From contig JAWQRM010000629.1 in NCBI GenBank assembly GCA_033557675.1, forward strand, positions 1-20,874: a stretch of DNA of 20,874 nucleotides. The letters are read 5' to 3'. The stretch's first letter is position 1; each line of letters opens with the position of its first letter. The stretch comes from Coptodactyla brooksi (taxonomy: Eukaryota; Arthropoda; Insecta; Coleoptera; Scarabaeidae). The notes under the pieces are model-generated. The model searched no databases. It saw only the letters and a program-made list of their open reading frames with translations, and was not told the origin of the DNA. A program made the position numbers and the translations under genes. Below are positions 9,206-18,596 of the stretch, in pieces.

Positions 9206-11040
9206 TTGATAAATTCTACAACCACATTAAAGACATTAGGAGAATCTTCTGTTCCTGCTTTTGGTAGAATAACTTGCTAAGATATTGCCTTTTAATTTTG
9301 TATTTACTTATTATAACAAATTTCACAATAATTTAATAGAAAATGTTTTCAAATAGCAACGAAAATGAAATAAAATGTTTTCTAGAAGAAAATTCACAAT
9401 TATGTTAATATTTGAATATGATTTGGAATTAAAAGATTCAGTAGTAACTTATAATTGTAATATTCTAGAACTTACAGCCTTATTCCAAAAGAAGCATGCT
9501 TAGTTTTGGAACATATTTTTTGATAAATTCTATAACCACGTTATAGGGATTAATGGAATCTTCTTTTCCTGCTTTTGGTAGAACAGCCTGCTAAAATATT
9601 ACCCTTTAATCTCGTAATTAGTTATTATACCAAATTTCACAATAATTTAATGGAAAATGTTTTCAAATAGCAACGGAAATGAAATAGAATGTTTTCTAGA
9701 AGAAAATTCACAATTATGTAAATATTGGAATATGATTTGGAATTAAAAGATTCAGTAGTAGCTTATAATTGTAATATTCTAGAACTTGGAACCTTGTTTA
9801 AAAAGAAGCATGCTTAATTTTGAAGTATCTTTTTTGATAAATTCTACAACTATTTTATAGGGATTAATAGAATCTTTTTTTCCTGCTTTTGGTAGAACAG
9901 CCTTCTAAAATACTGCCCTTTAATTTTGTAATTAGTTATTATACCAAATTTCACAATAATTTAATGGAAAATGTTTTCAAATAACAACGGAAATGAAATA
10001 GAATGTTTTCTAGAAGAAAATCCACAATTATGTATATAATTGTAATATTCTAGAATTTATAGCTTTATTTTAAAAAAGAACACGCTTAATTTTGGAGCAT
10101 CTTTTGATAAATTCTACAACCACGTTAAAGGGATTAGGAGATTTTTTTCCTGCTTTTGGTAAAATAACTTGTTAAAATATTGCCTTTTGATCTTGTAATT
10201 AGTTATTATCCAAATTTCACAATAATTTAATGGAAAATATTTTCAAATAATAATGGAAATAAAATCGAAGGTTTTCCAGAAGAAAATTCGCAATTGCACA
10301 AACATTTTACTATGAATCTGGAATTAAGAGATTCTGTACTAACTTATAATTGTAATATTCTAGAATTTATAGCTTTATTTAACAAGAAACACGCTTAATT
10401 TTGGAGCATCTTTTAATAAATTCCACAACCACATTAAAGGGATTAATAGAATCTTTTTCTTTCCTGCTTTTGATAGAACAGCCTGCTAAAATATTGTCCT
10501 TTAATCTTGTAATTAGTTGCTATACCAAATTTCACAATAATTTAATGAAAAATATTTTCAAATAATAATGAAAATTAAATTGAACGTTTTGTAGAAGAAA
10601 ATTGATAATTATGCGAATATTTAAATATGGATCTGGAATTAAAAGATTCAACGTTAACTTAAAATTGTAATATTCTAGAATTTATATCCTTATTTAAACA
10701 GATACATGGTTAATTTTGGATCATCTTTTGATAAATTCTGCCAACCACATCACAGGGATTAATAGAATCTTTTTGTTTCCTGCTTTTGGTAGAAGAGCCT
10801 GCTAAAATATTGCCTTTTAATCTTTTAATTAGTTGTTATATCAAATTTCATAATAATTTAATGGAAAATGTTTTCAAATAACAATGAAAATAAAATCGAA
10901 CGTTTCCTAATACAAAATTCGCAAATATCCCAATATTTAAATACAGGTTTCGAACCATAATAGATTCTGTACTAATTTATAATTGTAATATTCTAGAATT
11001 AATAACTTTATTTTATAAAAGCAGCATATTACGGCTTTTA
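9206..11040. repeat. Element E copy 1: six tandem units of about 313 bp
   Basis: Units begin TTGATAAATTC at 9206, 9520, 9834, 10104, 10413 (variant TTAATAAATTC) and 10728, so spacing is 309-315 bp except for the third. The third is 270 bp because it lost about 44 bp before TTGTAATATTCTAGAA. Each unit carries CCTGCTTTTGGTAGAA, CACAATAATTTAATGGAAAA and ATTGTAATATTCTAGAA. The last unit is a distinct variant shared with the last unit of copy 2. Units are AT-rich and non-coding. Confidence 0.9.
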
Positions 11041-11274
11041 AAGTAAAATTTCATATAAAAACAACTGTCTTATTTATTTTTTAATGACTACTACCCACTT
11101 CAATGTAAATATCTTTAATTGTATTAATTGTATTAATGGTATGTATATTTTAATTTATTTCATATATTATAAAATATAATTGTTTTCTTTACTGAGCCTT
11201 ACTACAAACGTAAATTAATAAATTACTTCAAATCGCTTTGGAATTATCAATTCCAAAAGCTCCATTTAAGTTCC

Positions 11275-11924
11275 ATTTTTGACAAATTTGATAAATCCAT
11301 AAAAGCAACTAAAAACTCAGCATTTATCCCCAGGTTTTTAATTAAAATTGTGTAACTATATTTGAGCCTAATAGAGCATAATGGTAAAATATTTCTCCCT
11401 AATTTCGTGAAACCTCTGTATATGAAATTCTTCGATTTTATGTGCATTAATTTATATTTTGTAACCATTGTAGCGCTTTCAGTTAGATATAATCGAAGTA
11501 AAAATTGAATTATGCACAAAATACATGTTCGTTGCACTTCAGTATTTAAACTGATTAAAATTTTCTGTGTCTCTAAAACGTGCCTGGTAGTTTATGATAG
11601 GATTATATTAAGGACTTCTTTCAAATATAGTCATAAACTGTTGAAGGATAATTATATTGTTTTTTTGGGAGAGAAAAAGCTACTGTCTTTTCATATACGT
11701 TATGATTACGAAACGCAAAAAATCCAATCATCATATTCCTAAAACTTAAGAATAATTTAGCACAATTATCAATAGAATACGTAGTAAAAGAAACGAATGA
11801 GATGCCTAGAAAATTCAAGGACAAAGTCTCGAGACCTGCACTGTTTATTAAGAAATTAAACACATTTCTATTATGTAACAAACAAAAAATAAAAAGAAAA
11901 GGTATTAATTATCTGCAGCTGTAG
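11275..11924 (+). pseudogene. Decayed transposase-like frame (piggyBac-like?), copy 1
   Basis: A mostly open frame of about 215 codons is shared with 17057-17716. Stops are TAA at 11353, TGA at 11506 and TGA at 11703, plus a frame change at the T-run near 11660. It ends at TAG 11922-11924. Segments in order include KIFLPNFVKPLYMKFFDF, VFKLIKIFCVSKT, RTSFKYSHKLLKDNYIVF, NAKNPIIIF and ALFIKKLNTFLL. Their order recalls piggyBac-superfamily transposases (KIRP, the GIKIW..DSKT block, FFTS..LL, then a late basic helix). The acidic catalytic residues are not convincingly present, and the protein would be far shorter than the usual 550-600 residues. The family call is a weak inference; that this was once coding is much better supported. 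Confidence 0.4.
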
Positions 11925-11986
11925 GTGAAGAAATCATGTTCCTGAAACTTGTTTGTTTGCATTTGCATTGCATAATATTCACGTTC

Positions 11987-12024
11987 ATTAATATTCTTCT
12001 TTTTCTTTTAAGAAGAATATTAAT
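11987..12024. repeat. Terminal hairpin of E 3' module, copy 1
   Basis: The 15-nt arm ATTAATATTCTTCTT (11987-12001) pairs perfectly with 12010-12024 across an 8-nt loop. The same arms are kept in copy 2 (17779-17793 and 17802-17816). The third module has a degenerate version. Its place near the module end suggests a structural role in the element or in transcript ending. Confidence 0.85.
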
Positions 12025-12104
12025 TTTTGGTTAATATTAATGTTTTAAATTTGATAGGTTTCAATGTTTTTAAATTATAATATAATAATTATATTTACAT
12101 TCTG

Positions 12105-12148
12105 AAAAGTTTAAATGGCATTTACATTTAAATGTCATTTAAACTTTT
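12105..12148. repeat. Hairpin with 19-bp arms
   Basis: AAAAGTTTAAATGGCATTT (12105-12123) is followed by the loop ACATTT and then AAATGTCATTTAAACTTTT (12130-12148). One position is a G/T pair; the rest are complementary. It lies just outside the right edge of E copy 1 and has no counterpart at copy 2. Confidence 0.8.
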
Positions 12149-12277
12149 TATAGATTACATCAAAAATGAACTTTCGAATCGCTATATTACTATTTGTGTA
12201 CTGTAGACTGTATAGTCAAAGTAATAATTGGAGCGTTACATCCGACAGTTTTACATAAGCCATTTTTTATGCGGAGT

Positions 12278-12466
12278 TAACAGTAAAGACCCCCTCGGAA
12301 GTACAAAGTGTAAATATTCTCTTTATAATTCATTTACAAGGAATATTGTAATGACAGGTGTAAATTCACTTATCATTACAATTTTCTGTACTTTAGATTG
12401 AGTAACTTCAGTCAGTGCAACTTTAATAAGTGCCCTTCGATCAATGCCTAGCTTTTTGTGCTTTTT
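12278..12466 (-). repeat. Duplicated segment R, copy 1, with exon-like minus-strand core
   Basis: This segment aligns with 13983-14200, from TAACAGTAAAGRCCCCCTCG to the CTAGCTTTTTGTG string. Read on the minus strand, both copies are open and encode the same 26 residues, starting HKKLGIDRRALIK and ending VALTEVTQSKVQK. The three base differences in this core are all synonymous, while flanking sequence in the same duplicate differs at about one site in seven. After the core the peptides diverge and both stop at the same TAA. I do not recognise the protein. It may be an exon of a mobile element or of a duplicated gene; GTAATG/GTAACG right after the core could be a splice donor. Confidence 0.35.
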
Positions 12467-12667
12467 GAAGGTGGAATGTGATACTAGCAACTATAATCTA
12501 AAATATTTTACCCTTATTCATCCAAACAACAGCTTGTACGCATGAAATATTTTTTTACGTTCAACGGTAGGCGATTTTTCACTATACTATGTTGTGTGTT
12601 TTATAAAAAAGAGTTTATTTCAAGTAATTAACACTGACAGTAATAATAATGAAGGAAGAATATATAA

Positions 12668-12808
12668 ATAAAAGGTGGCATCGAACGAGATATCAAAAAT
12701 ATTAAAATTTATAATAAATATAGCTTTGAACCTGATGAAAACATTTTATATTATCGAACATTAAAAGGTAGAGGTGTTGAATATTTCAAGCGAAATTATA
12801 AGAATTAA
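12668..12808 (+). other. Short open frame in very AT-rich DNA, unrecognised
   Basis: A 46-codon stop-free frame ends at TAA 12806-12808 and contains YNKYSFEPDENILYYRTLKG followed by RGVEYFKRNYKN. An ATG at 12649 opens a neighbouring frame (MKEEYINKRWHRTRYQKY) that would join it after a one-base shift. The mix of charged and aromatic residues looks protein-like, but there is no family match I know. It could be a broken small gene or a mobile-element remnant. Confidence 0.18.
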
Positions 12809-12859
12809 TATACACGTATATAATATAGACGTTTTATGGACATTCATAGATAATCAAGT

Positions 12860-12930
12860 TTTATTAACTGTCAAAAGTGACAGTTAATAAATTAGAGCCC
12901 GTTTATTAGCTGTCAGTTTTGACAGTTAAT
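12860..12930. repeat. Paired TGTCA/TGACA palindromes
   Basis: TTTATTAACTGTCA (12860-12873) and its exact reverse complement (12878-12891) are separated by AAAG. A second, looser palindrome follows at 12902-12930, with CTGTCA-GTTT-TGACAG identical to 2740-2755. The arms read outward into TTAATAAA in each case. These are probably ends or fragments of one small element family. Confidence 0.6.
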
Positions 12931-12989
12931 GAAACTTAATCATCAACGAAAAATAACTTATCATGACTTTTAATGACATTTTAATTTAC

Positions 12990-13600
12990 ATTAATGGACG
13001 GCTGTCATATTCATTTATTAATTCTCTTCTATAATTACAGAACAATATAGCGATATACAATCCTTATAGTTTTTAATTCAGAATTTTTTATGTGGAAATC
13101 AAAAATGTAATTTATTATATTTCAATAGCAACAAGAATTTGAATCTGAAAGCTTGCCTTTAACGCCAAATTTAGACATTTTTATTTTTCTGGCATTCTAT
13201 ATGACGTTTATAGATGACTGTCATTTATTAACTTTTTTTTTAAATAACTAGTAATGTTCGTTCTCAATTCAGGATTTTGTGGAGAAATCAAAAACGCACT
13301 TTATTAATTTAAATATTGTTCTCTACTTGACATTTCCTCCCTTGTAAGACAAACGATTCGTGAAATTATTTTACAAATATGAAACAAGTCATCCAGACGT
13401 TTATTGTGGAATGACATTTGATTGGAAGGTTTAATTTTTAAAAGCCCTGGGATTTCTTGTTTTTTCTAATGACTGTAAATGGCCCTCATTTATTAATTTT
13501 TTTAAGTGACTAGAGAACAATGCAATCTAGTGATGTATGTTCTTAATTCAGAATTTTATGGGGGAAATCAAAAATATAGTTATTAATTTAAATATGTAGT
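12990..13600. repeat. Three degenerate copies of a repeat of about 135 bp
   Basis: The string ATTCAGAATTTT...GGAAATCAAAAA...TTATTAATTT recurs at 13076, 13267 and 13546. Each is preceded by a GACTGTCAT/GACTGTAAATGG...TCATTTATTAA segment. Spacing is 191 and 279 bp, with unrelated DNA between copies 2 and 3. The copies are strongly diverged and non-coding. Confidence 0.6.
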
Positions 13601-13667
13601 TGTGTAAGAACTATCTTATTGACACACATACAGACGTTCAGACCAACCTATGAAACTATTAGTCGGA

Positions 13668-13743
13668 CTATTATGTGTGTTATTATATGTACTATTATAT
13701 AAAAGCTATTATAATAGCTATTATATGTGCTATTATGCGTGTG
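13668..13743. repeat. Short minisatellite, unit about TATTATATGTGC
   Basis: Six to seven imperfect units of 12-14 bp (TATTATGTGTGT, TATTATATGTAC and similar) lie in tandem. A perfect 16-bp palindrome, AGCTATTATAATAGCT, sits inside at 13704-13719. The flanking GACACACATA (13621) and GCGTGTGAC (13738) are roughly inverse to each other. Confidence 0.65.
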
Positions 13744-13982
13744 ACAGTTAAAATAATCAACAGCGGTGTCCTTCTTTAAATGCAATTTGATGACATTTCT
13801 ACTACAACTGCTTTTATCAAACAAACAATTGAAGATAGTATATAAACAGTGGTTTAATTTGAATATATTAAGTGATCACAAACAAATACTGAGATTGGAT
13901 GCTAATAATTTAAGTAAACATTCAAACGAATATCAATTTTCGTTGATGCAATAAACAATTTACCATAATTTACAAATGATAC

Positions 13983-14243
13983 TAACAGTAAAGGCCCCCT
14001 CGGAAGTACAAAGTATATATATTATACTTATAAGAGTACAGAATTAAATATTCTGTTTATAATTCAGTTATAAGGAATATTGTAATGATAGGTATAAATT
14101 CACCTGCCGTTACAGTTTTCTGTACTTTAGATTGAGTAACTTCAGTCAATGCAACTTTGATAAGTGCCCTACGATCAATGCCTAGCTTTTTGTGGTTTTT
14201 ACCATGTTGTATGTTGTATAATGAGACTTCATTAACAGTGCTA
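13983..14243 (-). repeat. Duplicated segment R, copy 2, with 62-codon minus-strand open frame
   Basis: Positions 13983-14200 duplicate 12278-12466, with an insertion of about 28 bp near 14015-14045. On the minus strand the frame is stop-free for 62 codons, from about 14243 down to the TAA near 14055, and includes NIQHGKNHKKLGIDRRALIK then VALTEVTQSKVQK. It has no ATG start. The 26-residue core is identical in copy 1. The codons upstream of the core differ entirely between the copies, which fits an exon boundary near the core or a breakpoint of the duplication. Confidence 0.35.
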
Positions 14244-14249
14244 AATCAT

Positions 14250-14545
14250 CAGGTGATGTTTCCTTTTATTATGGTAATCCTTGTCGCACGAAACCGTCGA
14301 ATGATTTTATTCCCTCCCTTCCCGAGAAACGAAGGTTACCCCGATCGATGCCCGGTGACCTTAACCCTGCAAACGTTGACCTGCACAGCAGGGAAGAGGC
14401 TGTGCTCCAGGTCAGTTCGTGCAGCAGGCCCTTGGAACTGGGTCAGCAGTCGACATTTCCGAAAACTCTCCACCAGCCCTCTCTTCCACAAAGTTTGGTG
14501 ACGTCATTCGATAGTCTGCATTCGCTTTGAACTTTCCAAAGCTCC
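14250..14545. promoter_or_regulatory. GC-rich island with nuclear-receptor half sites and a CRE
   Basis: This is the most GC-rich stretch of the window. TGACCT at 14356-14361 and 14377-14382, AGGTCA at 14409-14414 and GGGTCA at 14440-14445 are nuclear-receptor half sites within 90 bp. TGACGTCA, a full palindromic CRE, lies at 14499-14506. Several frames are open on both strands. On the minus strand two neighbouring frames of about 50 and 60 codons include RMTSPNFVEERAGGEF and RSPGIDRGNLRFSG, but open frames are expected at this composition. An exon is the main alternative. The regulatory call is inference from motif density only. Confidence 0.25.
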
Positions 14546-14675
14546 AGATATTGACAGTGACAGAAGCTAATTTTGGAACACTCGAGCACGTTTCCTGATG
14601 TGAAAAGAATTTATGGAAAGCACAAGGGGTGACATTAATGTTATAACACGATCTAAGGATTAATTAACACAGAAT

Positions 14676-15007
14676 CAATAGACAAGAAATGTTTTGTTAG
14701 CTTTAACACCCTGTATATCTGTTTATACGAACCTTCTTCTCATAAAAGAATCGCCACTGAAAGTTTGTTATGCAATTGTCATGAACTGGTTCCTTGTAAG
14801 TGCCGAGAAAAACTGGTTAAATCCTCATACAAAGTGGATTAACTTTCTTACTAAGGCGGATGGATTCGCTTCATGTGGATCTTTATTTTGAATAAATTAC
14901 AGGCAATTATTCCCAGGTAATTCCTTAGTAATTGCACCTGTTGTGCATTTTCTTGTTAGCCGTCAATTTTCCGAAATAATTATTGTTATTAAGATAAAGA
15001 AATTATT
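14676..15007. mobile_element. Composite element E, copy 2: 5' segment
   Basis: This is the counterpart of 8785-9185, shorter by the 69 bp that copy 1 has between CTTGTAAGTG and CCGAGAAAAACTGG. ACACCCTGTATA lies at 14706-14717. After AAGAAATTATT the two copies part: copy 1 goes straight into a full tandem unit, while copy 2 passes through about 45 bp and a 5'-truncated unit. An open frame of 65 codons here (14694-14891) is broken in copy 1 and is not considered real. Confidence 0.75.
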
Positions 15008-15049
15008 CTAGTTCTGTTAAAAAATTAAATGATCTGATATGAAATTGCA

Positions 15050-16830
15050 ATATTGCTCTTTAATTTTGGATTTATTTATTATATCAAATTTTACAATAAT
15101 TCGATGAAGATATTTTTAAATAATAATGAAAATTAAATCGAACGTTTTGTAGAAGAAAATTCGCAATTATGCAAATATTTAAAGATAATTACAAGATTCT
15201 ATACTAACTTACAATTGTAATATTCTAGAATTTATAGTTTTATTTGAAAAGGAGCACGTTTAATTTTGGAGCATCTTTTGATAAATTCTACAACCACATT
15301 AAAGGGATTAGGAGAATTTTTTTTCCTGCTTTTGGTAGAATAACTTTCTAAAATATTGCCTTTTAATTTTGTATTTGCTTATTATACCAAATTTCACAAT
15401 AATTTAATGTAAAATGTTTCCAAATAACAACAGAAATGAAATAGAATATTTTCTATAAGGAAATTCACAACTATGTAAATATTTGAATATAGATTTGGAA
15501 TTAAAAGATTCAGTAATAACTTATAATTGTAATATTCTAAAACTTGCAGCCTTATTCCAAAAGAAGCATGCTTAATTTTGGAGCATTTTTTTGATAAATT
15601 CTACAACCACATTAAAGGGATTAATAGAATCTTTGTTTCCAGCTTTTGGTAGAACAGCCTGCTAAAACATTGCCCTTTAATCTTGTAATTAGTTATTATA
15701 CCAAATTTTACAATAATTTAAGGGAAAATGTTTTCAAATAACAACGGAAATGAAATAGAATGTTTTCTAGAAGAAAATTCACAATTATATAAATACTTGA
15801 ATATGGATTTGGAATTAAAAGATTCAGTAATAACTTATAATTGTAATATTCTAGAACTTGCAGTCTTATTTAAAAAGAAGCATACTTAATTTTGGAGTAT
15901 CTTTTTTGATAAATTCTACAACCACATTAAAGGGATTAGGAGAATTTTTTCTGCTTTTGGTAGAACAGTCTGCTAAAACATTGCCCTTTAATTTTGTAAT
16001 TAGTTATTATACCAAATTTCACAATAATTTAATGTAAAATATTTCCAAATAACAACAGAAATGAAATAGAATGTTTTCTAGAAGGAAATTCATAATCATG
16101 TAAATATTGGAATATGGATTTGGAATTAAAAGATTCAGTAGTAATTTATAATTGTAATATTCTAGAACTTGCAGCCTTATTCCAAAAGAAGCCTGCTTAA
16201 TTTTGGAGCATCTTTTTTGATAAATTCTACAACCACATTGTAGGGATTAATAGATTTTTTCCTGCTTTTGGTAGAACAGCCTACTAAAACATTGCCCTTT
16301 AATCTTGTAATTAGTTATTATACCAAATTTCACAATAATTTAATGAAAATTATTTTCAAATAACAACGGAAATGAAATAGAATGTTTTCTAAAAGGAAAT
16401 TCACAATTATATAAATATTTGAATATAGATTTGGAATTAAAAGATTCAGTAGTAACTTATAATTGTAATATTCTAGAACTTGTAGCCTTATTTAAAAAGA
16501 AGCATACTTAATTTTGGAGTATCTTTTTTGATAAATTCTACAACCACATTAGAGGGATTAATAGAATCTTTGTTTCCTGCTTTTGGTAGAACAGCCTGCT
16601 AAAATATTACCCTTTAATCTTGTAATTAGTTATTATACCAAATTTCGTAATAATTTAATGGGAAATGTTTTCAAATAACAATGAAAATAAAATCGAACTT
16701 TTTCTAAAACAAAATTCGCAAATATCCAAATATTTAAATATAGGTCTCGAACTAAAACATTCTGTATTAACTTATAATTGTAATATTCTAGAATTCATAA
16801 CTTTAGTATAAAAAAGCAGTATATTACGGC
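15050..16830. repeat. Element E copy 2: one partial and five full units of about 313 bp
   Basis: A truncated unit (15050-15277) is followed by units beginning TTGATAAATTC at 15278, 15591, 15906, 16217 and 16528 (spacing 311-315 bp). Sequence motifs are the same as in 9206-11040. The last unit carries the same variant features as the last unit of copy 1 (AAACAAAATTCGCAAATATC, then GCAGTATATTACGGC). The ends of the arrays are thus homologous by position, and the whole composite moved or duplicated as a block. Confidence 0.9.
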
Positions 16831-17837
16831 TCTTAAAGTAAAATTTGATATAAAAACAACTGTCTTATTTATTTTTTAATGACTACTACCCATTTCAATG
16901 TAAATATCTTTAGTTGTATTAATGGTATGTATATTTTAATTTATTTCATATATTATAAAATATAATTGTTTTCTTTACTAAGTCTTACTACAAACGTAAA
17001 TTGGTAAATTACTTTAAAATCGCTTTGGAATTATCAATTCTAAAAGCTCAATTTAAGCTCCATGTTTTGACACATTTGATAAACCCATAAAAGCAACTAA
17101 AAAATCAGCTTTTATCCCCATGTTTTTAATTAAAATTTTGTAACTATATTTCAGCCTAATAGAGCATAATGGTAAAATATTTCTCCCTAATTTCGTGAAA
17201 CCTCTGTATATGAAATTTTTCGATTTTATGTGCATTAATTTATATTTTGTAACCATTGTAGCGTTTTCAGTTGAATATAATCGAAGTGAAAATCGAATTA
17301 TGCACAAAATACATCTTCATTGCACTTCAATATTTAAACTGATTAAAATTTTCTGCATCTCTAAAACGTACCTGGTAGTTTATGATAGAATTATATTAAG
17401 GACTTCTTTCAAATATAGTCATAAACTGTTGAAGGATAATTATATTGTTTTTTTTTTGGGGAGAGAAAAAGCTACTATTTTTTCATATACGTTATGATTA
17501 TGAAACGCAAAAAATCCAATCATCATGTTCCTAAAACCTAAGAATAATTTAACACAATTATCAATAGAATACACAGTAAAAGAAACTAATGAGATGCCTA
17601 GAAAATTCAAGGGCAAAGTCTCGAGTCGTGCACTATTTATTAAGAAATTATATACATTTCTATTATGTAACAAACAAAATATAAAAACGAAAGGTATTAA
17701 TTACCTGCAGCTGTAGGCGATGAAATCATATTCGTGAAACTTATGTGTTTGCATTTACATTGCATAATATTAACGTTAATTAATATTCTTCTTTTTCTGT
17801 TAAGAAGAATATTAATTTTTAGTTAATATTAATGATT
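16831..17837. mobile_element. Element E copy 2: 3' module
   Basis: This is homologous to 11041-12075. It ends abruptly at about 17837, within TTAATATTAATG, and joins a fragment of a 313-bp unit. The last 40 bp found in copies 1 and 3 are missing. The conserved hairpin is at 17779-17816. Confidence 0.8.
17057..17716 (+). pseudogene. Decayed transposase-like frame (piggyBac-like?), copy 2
   Basis: This is the best-preserved copy of the relic. A single frame runs from 17057 to TAG 17714-17716 (219 codons) with only TAA at 17141 and TGA at 17495 and 17501. About twenty stops would be expected at this composition. Segments in order are KIFLPNFVKPLYMKFFDF, NLYFVTIVAFS, FKLIKIFCISKTYLVVYD, RTSFKYSHKLLKDNYIVFF, TIFSYTL, NAKNPIIMF and KVSSRALFIKKLYTFLL. 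TAA 17141 and TGA 17495 are shared with copy 1, so the ancestor was already dead or the reading here is incomplete. The order of blocks suggests a shortened piggyBac-like transposase, but key acidic residues are not evident. An unknown element protein is the alternative. Confidence 0.42.
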
Positions 17838-17843
17838 TGAATT

Positions 17844-17969
17844 AAGAGAATTTTTTCCTGCTTTTGGTAGAATGACTTGCTAAAATATTGCCTTTTAATT
17901 TTGTATTTAGTTATTACACCAAATTTCACAATAATTTAATGGAAAATATTTTCAAGTAATAATGAAAAT
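17844..17969. repeat. Fragment of a 313-bp E unit at a rearrangement junction
   Basis: AGAATTTTTTCCTGCTTTTG through AATAATTTAATGGAAAATAT to AATAATGAAAATAG matches the first part of the tandem units. It is joined on the left to truncated module 2 and on the right to sequence not seen in the other copies (17970-18107). This marks a recombination or nested insertion. Confidence 0.8.
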
Positions 17970-18107
17970 AGTCCTTGATGAAAAATCTTAAATTTTGTGT
18001 GCGGATATATTTTCAGCATTTATTACTCAATCGTTGTACTAGATTTCATAACTTTGTCTTTACTGGGTTCGGAAATATTCAGAAAAAAAATTCCCCATGT
18101 TTTTACT

Positions 18108-18570
18108 TGAAGGATAATTATATATTTTTTTTTTTGGAGAGAAAAAACTATACTATCTTTTCATATACGTTATGGTTATGACAGGCAAAAAAAAGCCAAT
18201 AATCATATTCCCAAAACTCAAGACTAATTTAACGCAATTATCAATAGAATACACTATAAAAAAACTAATGACATACCTAGAAAAGTCAAGGGCAAAGTCT
18301 CAGGACGCACACTATTTGTTAAGAAATTAAATACATTTCTATTGTGTAAGAAACAAAAAATAGAAAAAAGGTTTTAACCATCTGCTGTTGTAGATGATGA
18401 AATCATATTCCAGGAATTTGTTTGTTTGTACTTACATTGCATAATATTAATGTTAATTAATATTTTTCTTCTTTTTTTCTTTTAAGGGGAATAAGAGGAA
18501 TATTTTTTCCAGTTAATATTAATATTTTGAATTTGTGAATTTGATACGTTTCAATGTTTTTAAATTACAA
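18108..18570 (+). pseudogene. Third, 5'-truncated E module with broken relic frame
   Basis: From GAAGGATAATTATAT onward this matches modules 1 and 2 and continues to TTTCAATGTTTTTAAATTA. The frame relic is more decayed here. LKDNYIFFF and FSYTLWL are readable, then a stop, and the C-terminal part (PRKVKGKVSGRTLFVKKL, NTFLLC) needs a one-base shift. Where copies 1 and 2 have TGA after SYTL, this copy has TGG, so that stop may not be ancestral. The 17970-18107 segment upstream is unique to this copy; it may be native element sequence lost elsewhere or an unrelated insert. Confidence 0.45.
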
Positions 18571-18596
18571 TCTTGTTTGAAAAACCTTATATATAA

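Larger units (their letters stand above)
11041..12075. mobile_element. Element E copy 1: 3' module
   Basis: This 1-kb block follows the tandem units and aligns with 16831-17837 at high identity, with small indels such as an extra TTGTATTAA near 11130. It carries the decayed frame annotated separately and ends in a hairpin (11987-12024). The ending TTTCAATGTTTTTAAATTA (about 12060-12077) is shared with the third module near 18548-18568, which gives the best estimate of the module's right edge. Confidence 0.8.

Noticed and set aside
11247..11537. Minus-strand frames 11247-11537 and 17053-17307, conserved between E copies
   Set aside because: They are the antisense shadow of the better-supported plus-strand relic, and conservation reflects the duplication.
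14157..14530. Two overlapping plus-strand frames (114 and 60 codons)
   Set aside because: Several frames are open at once on both strands because of the high GC; the longer one starts inside the duplicated R segment and is not open in copy 1.
14694..14891. 65-codon frame in the E 5' segment
   Set aside because: The homologous stretch in copy 1 has stops and a 69-bp length difference that breaks it.
8785..17837. E copies as long terminal repeats of one retroelement
   Set aside because: Each is 3.2 kb with internal tandem arrays, and the 2.6 kb between them holds no gag, protease or reverse transcriptase.
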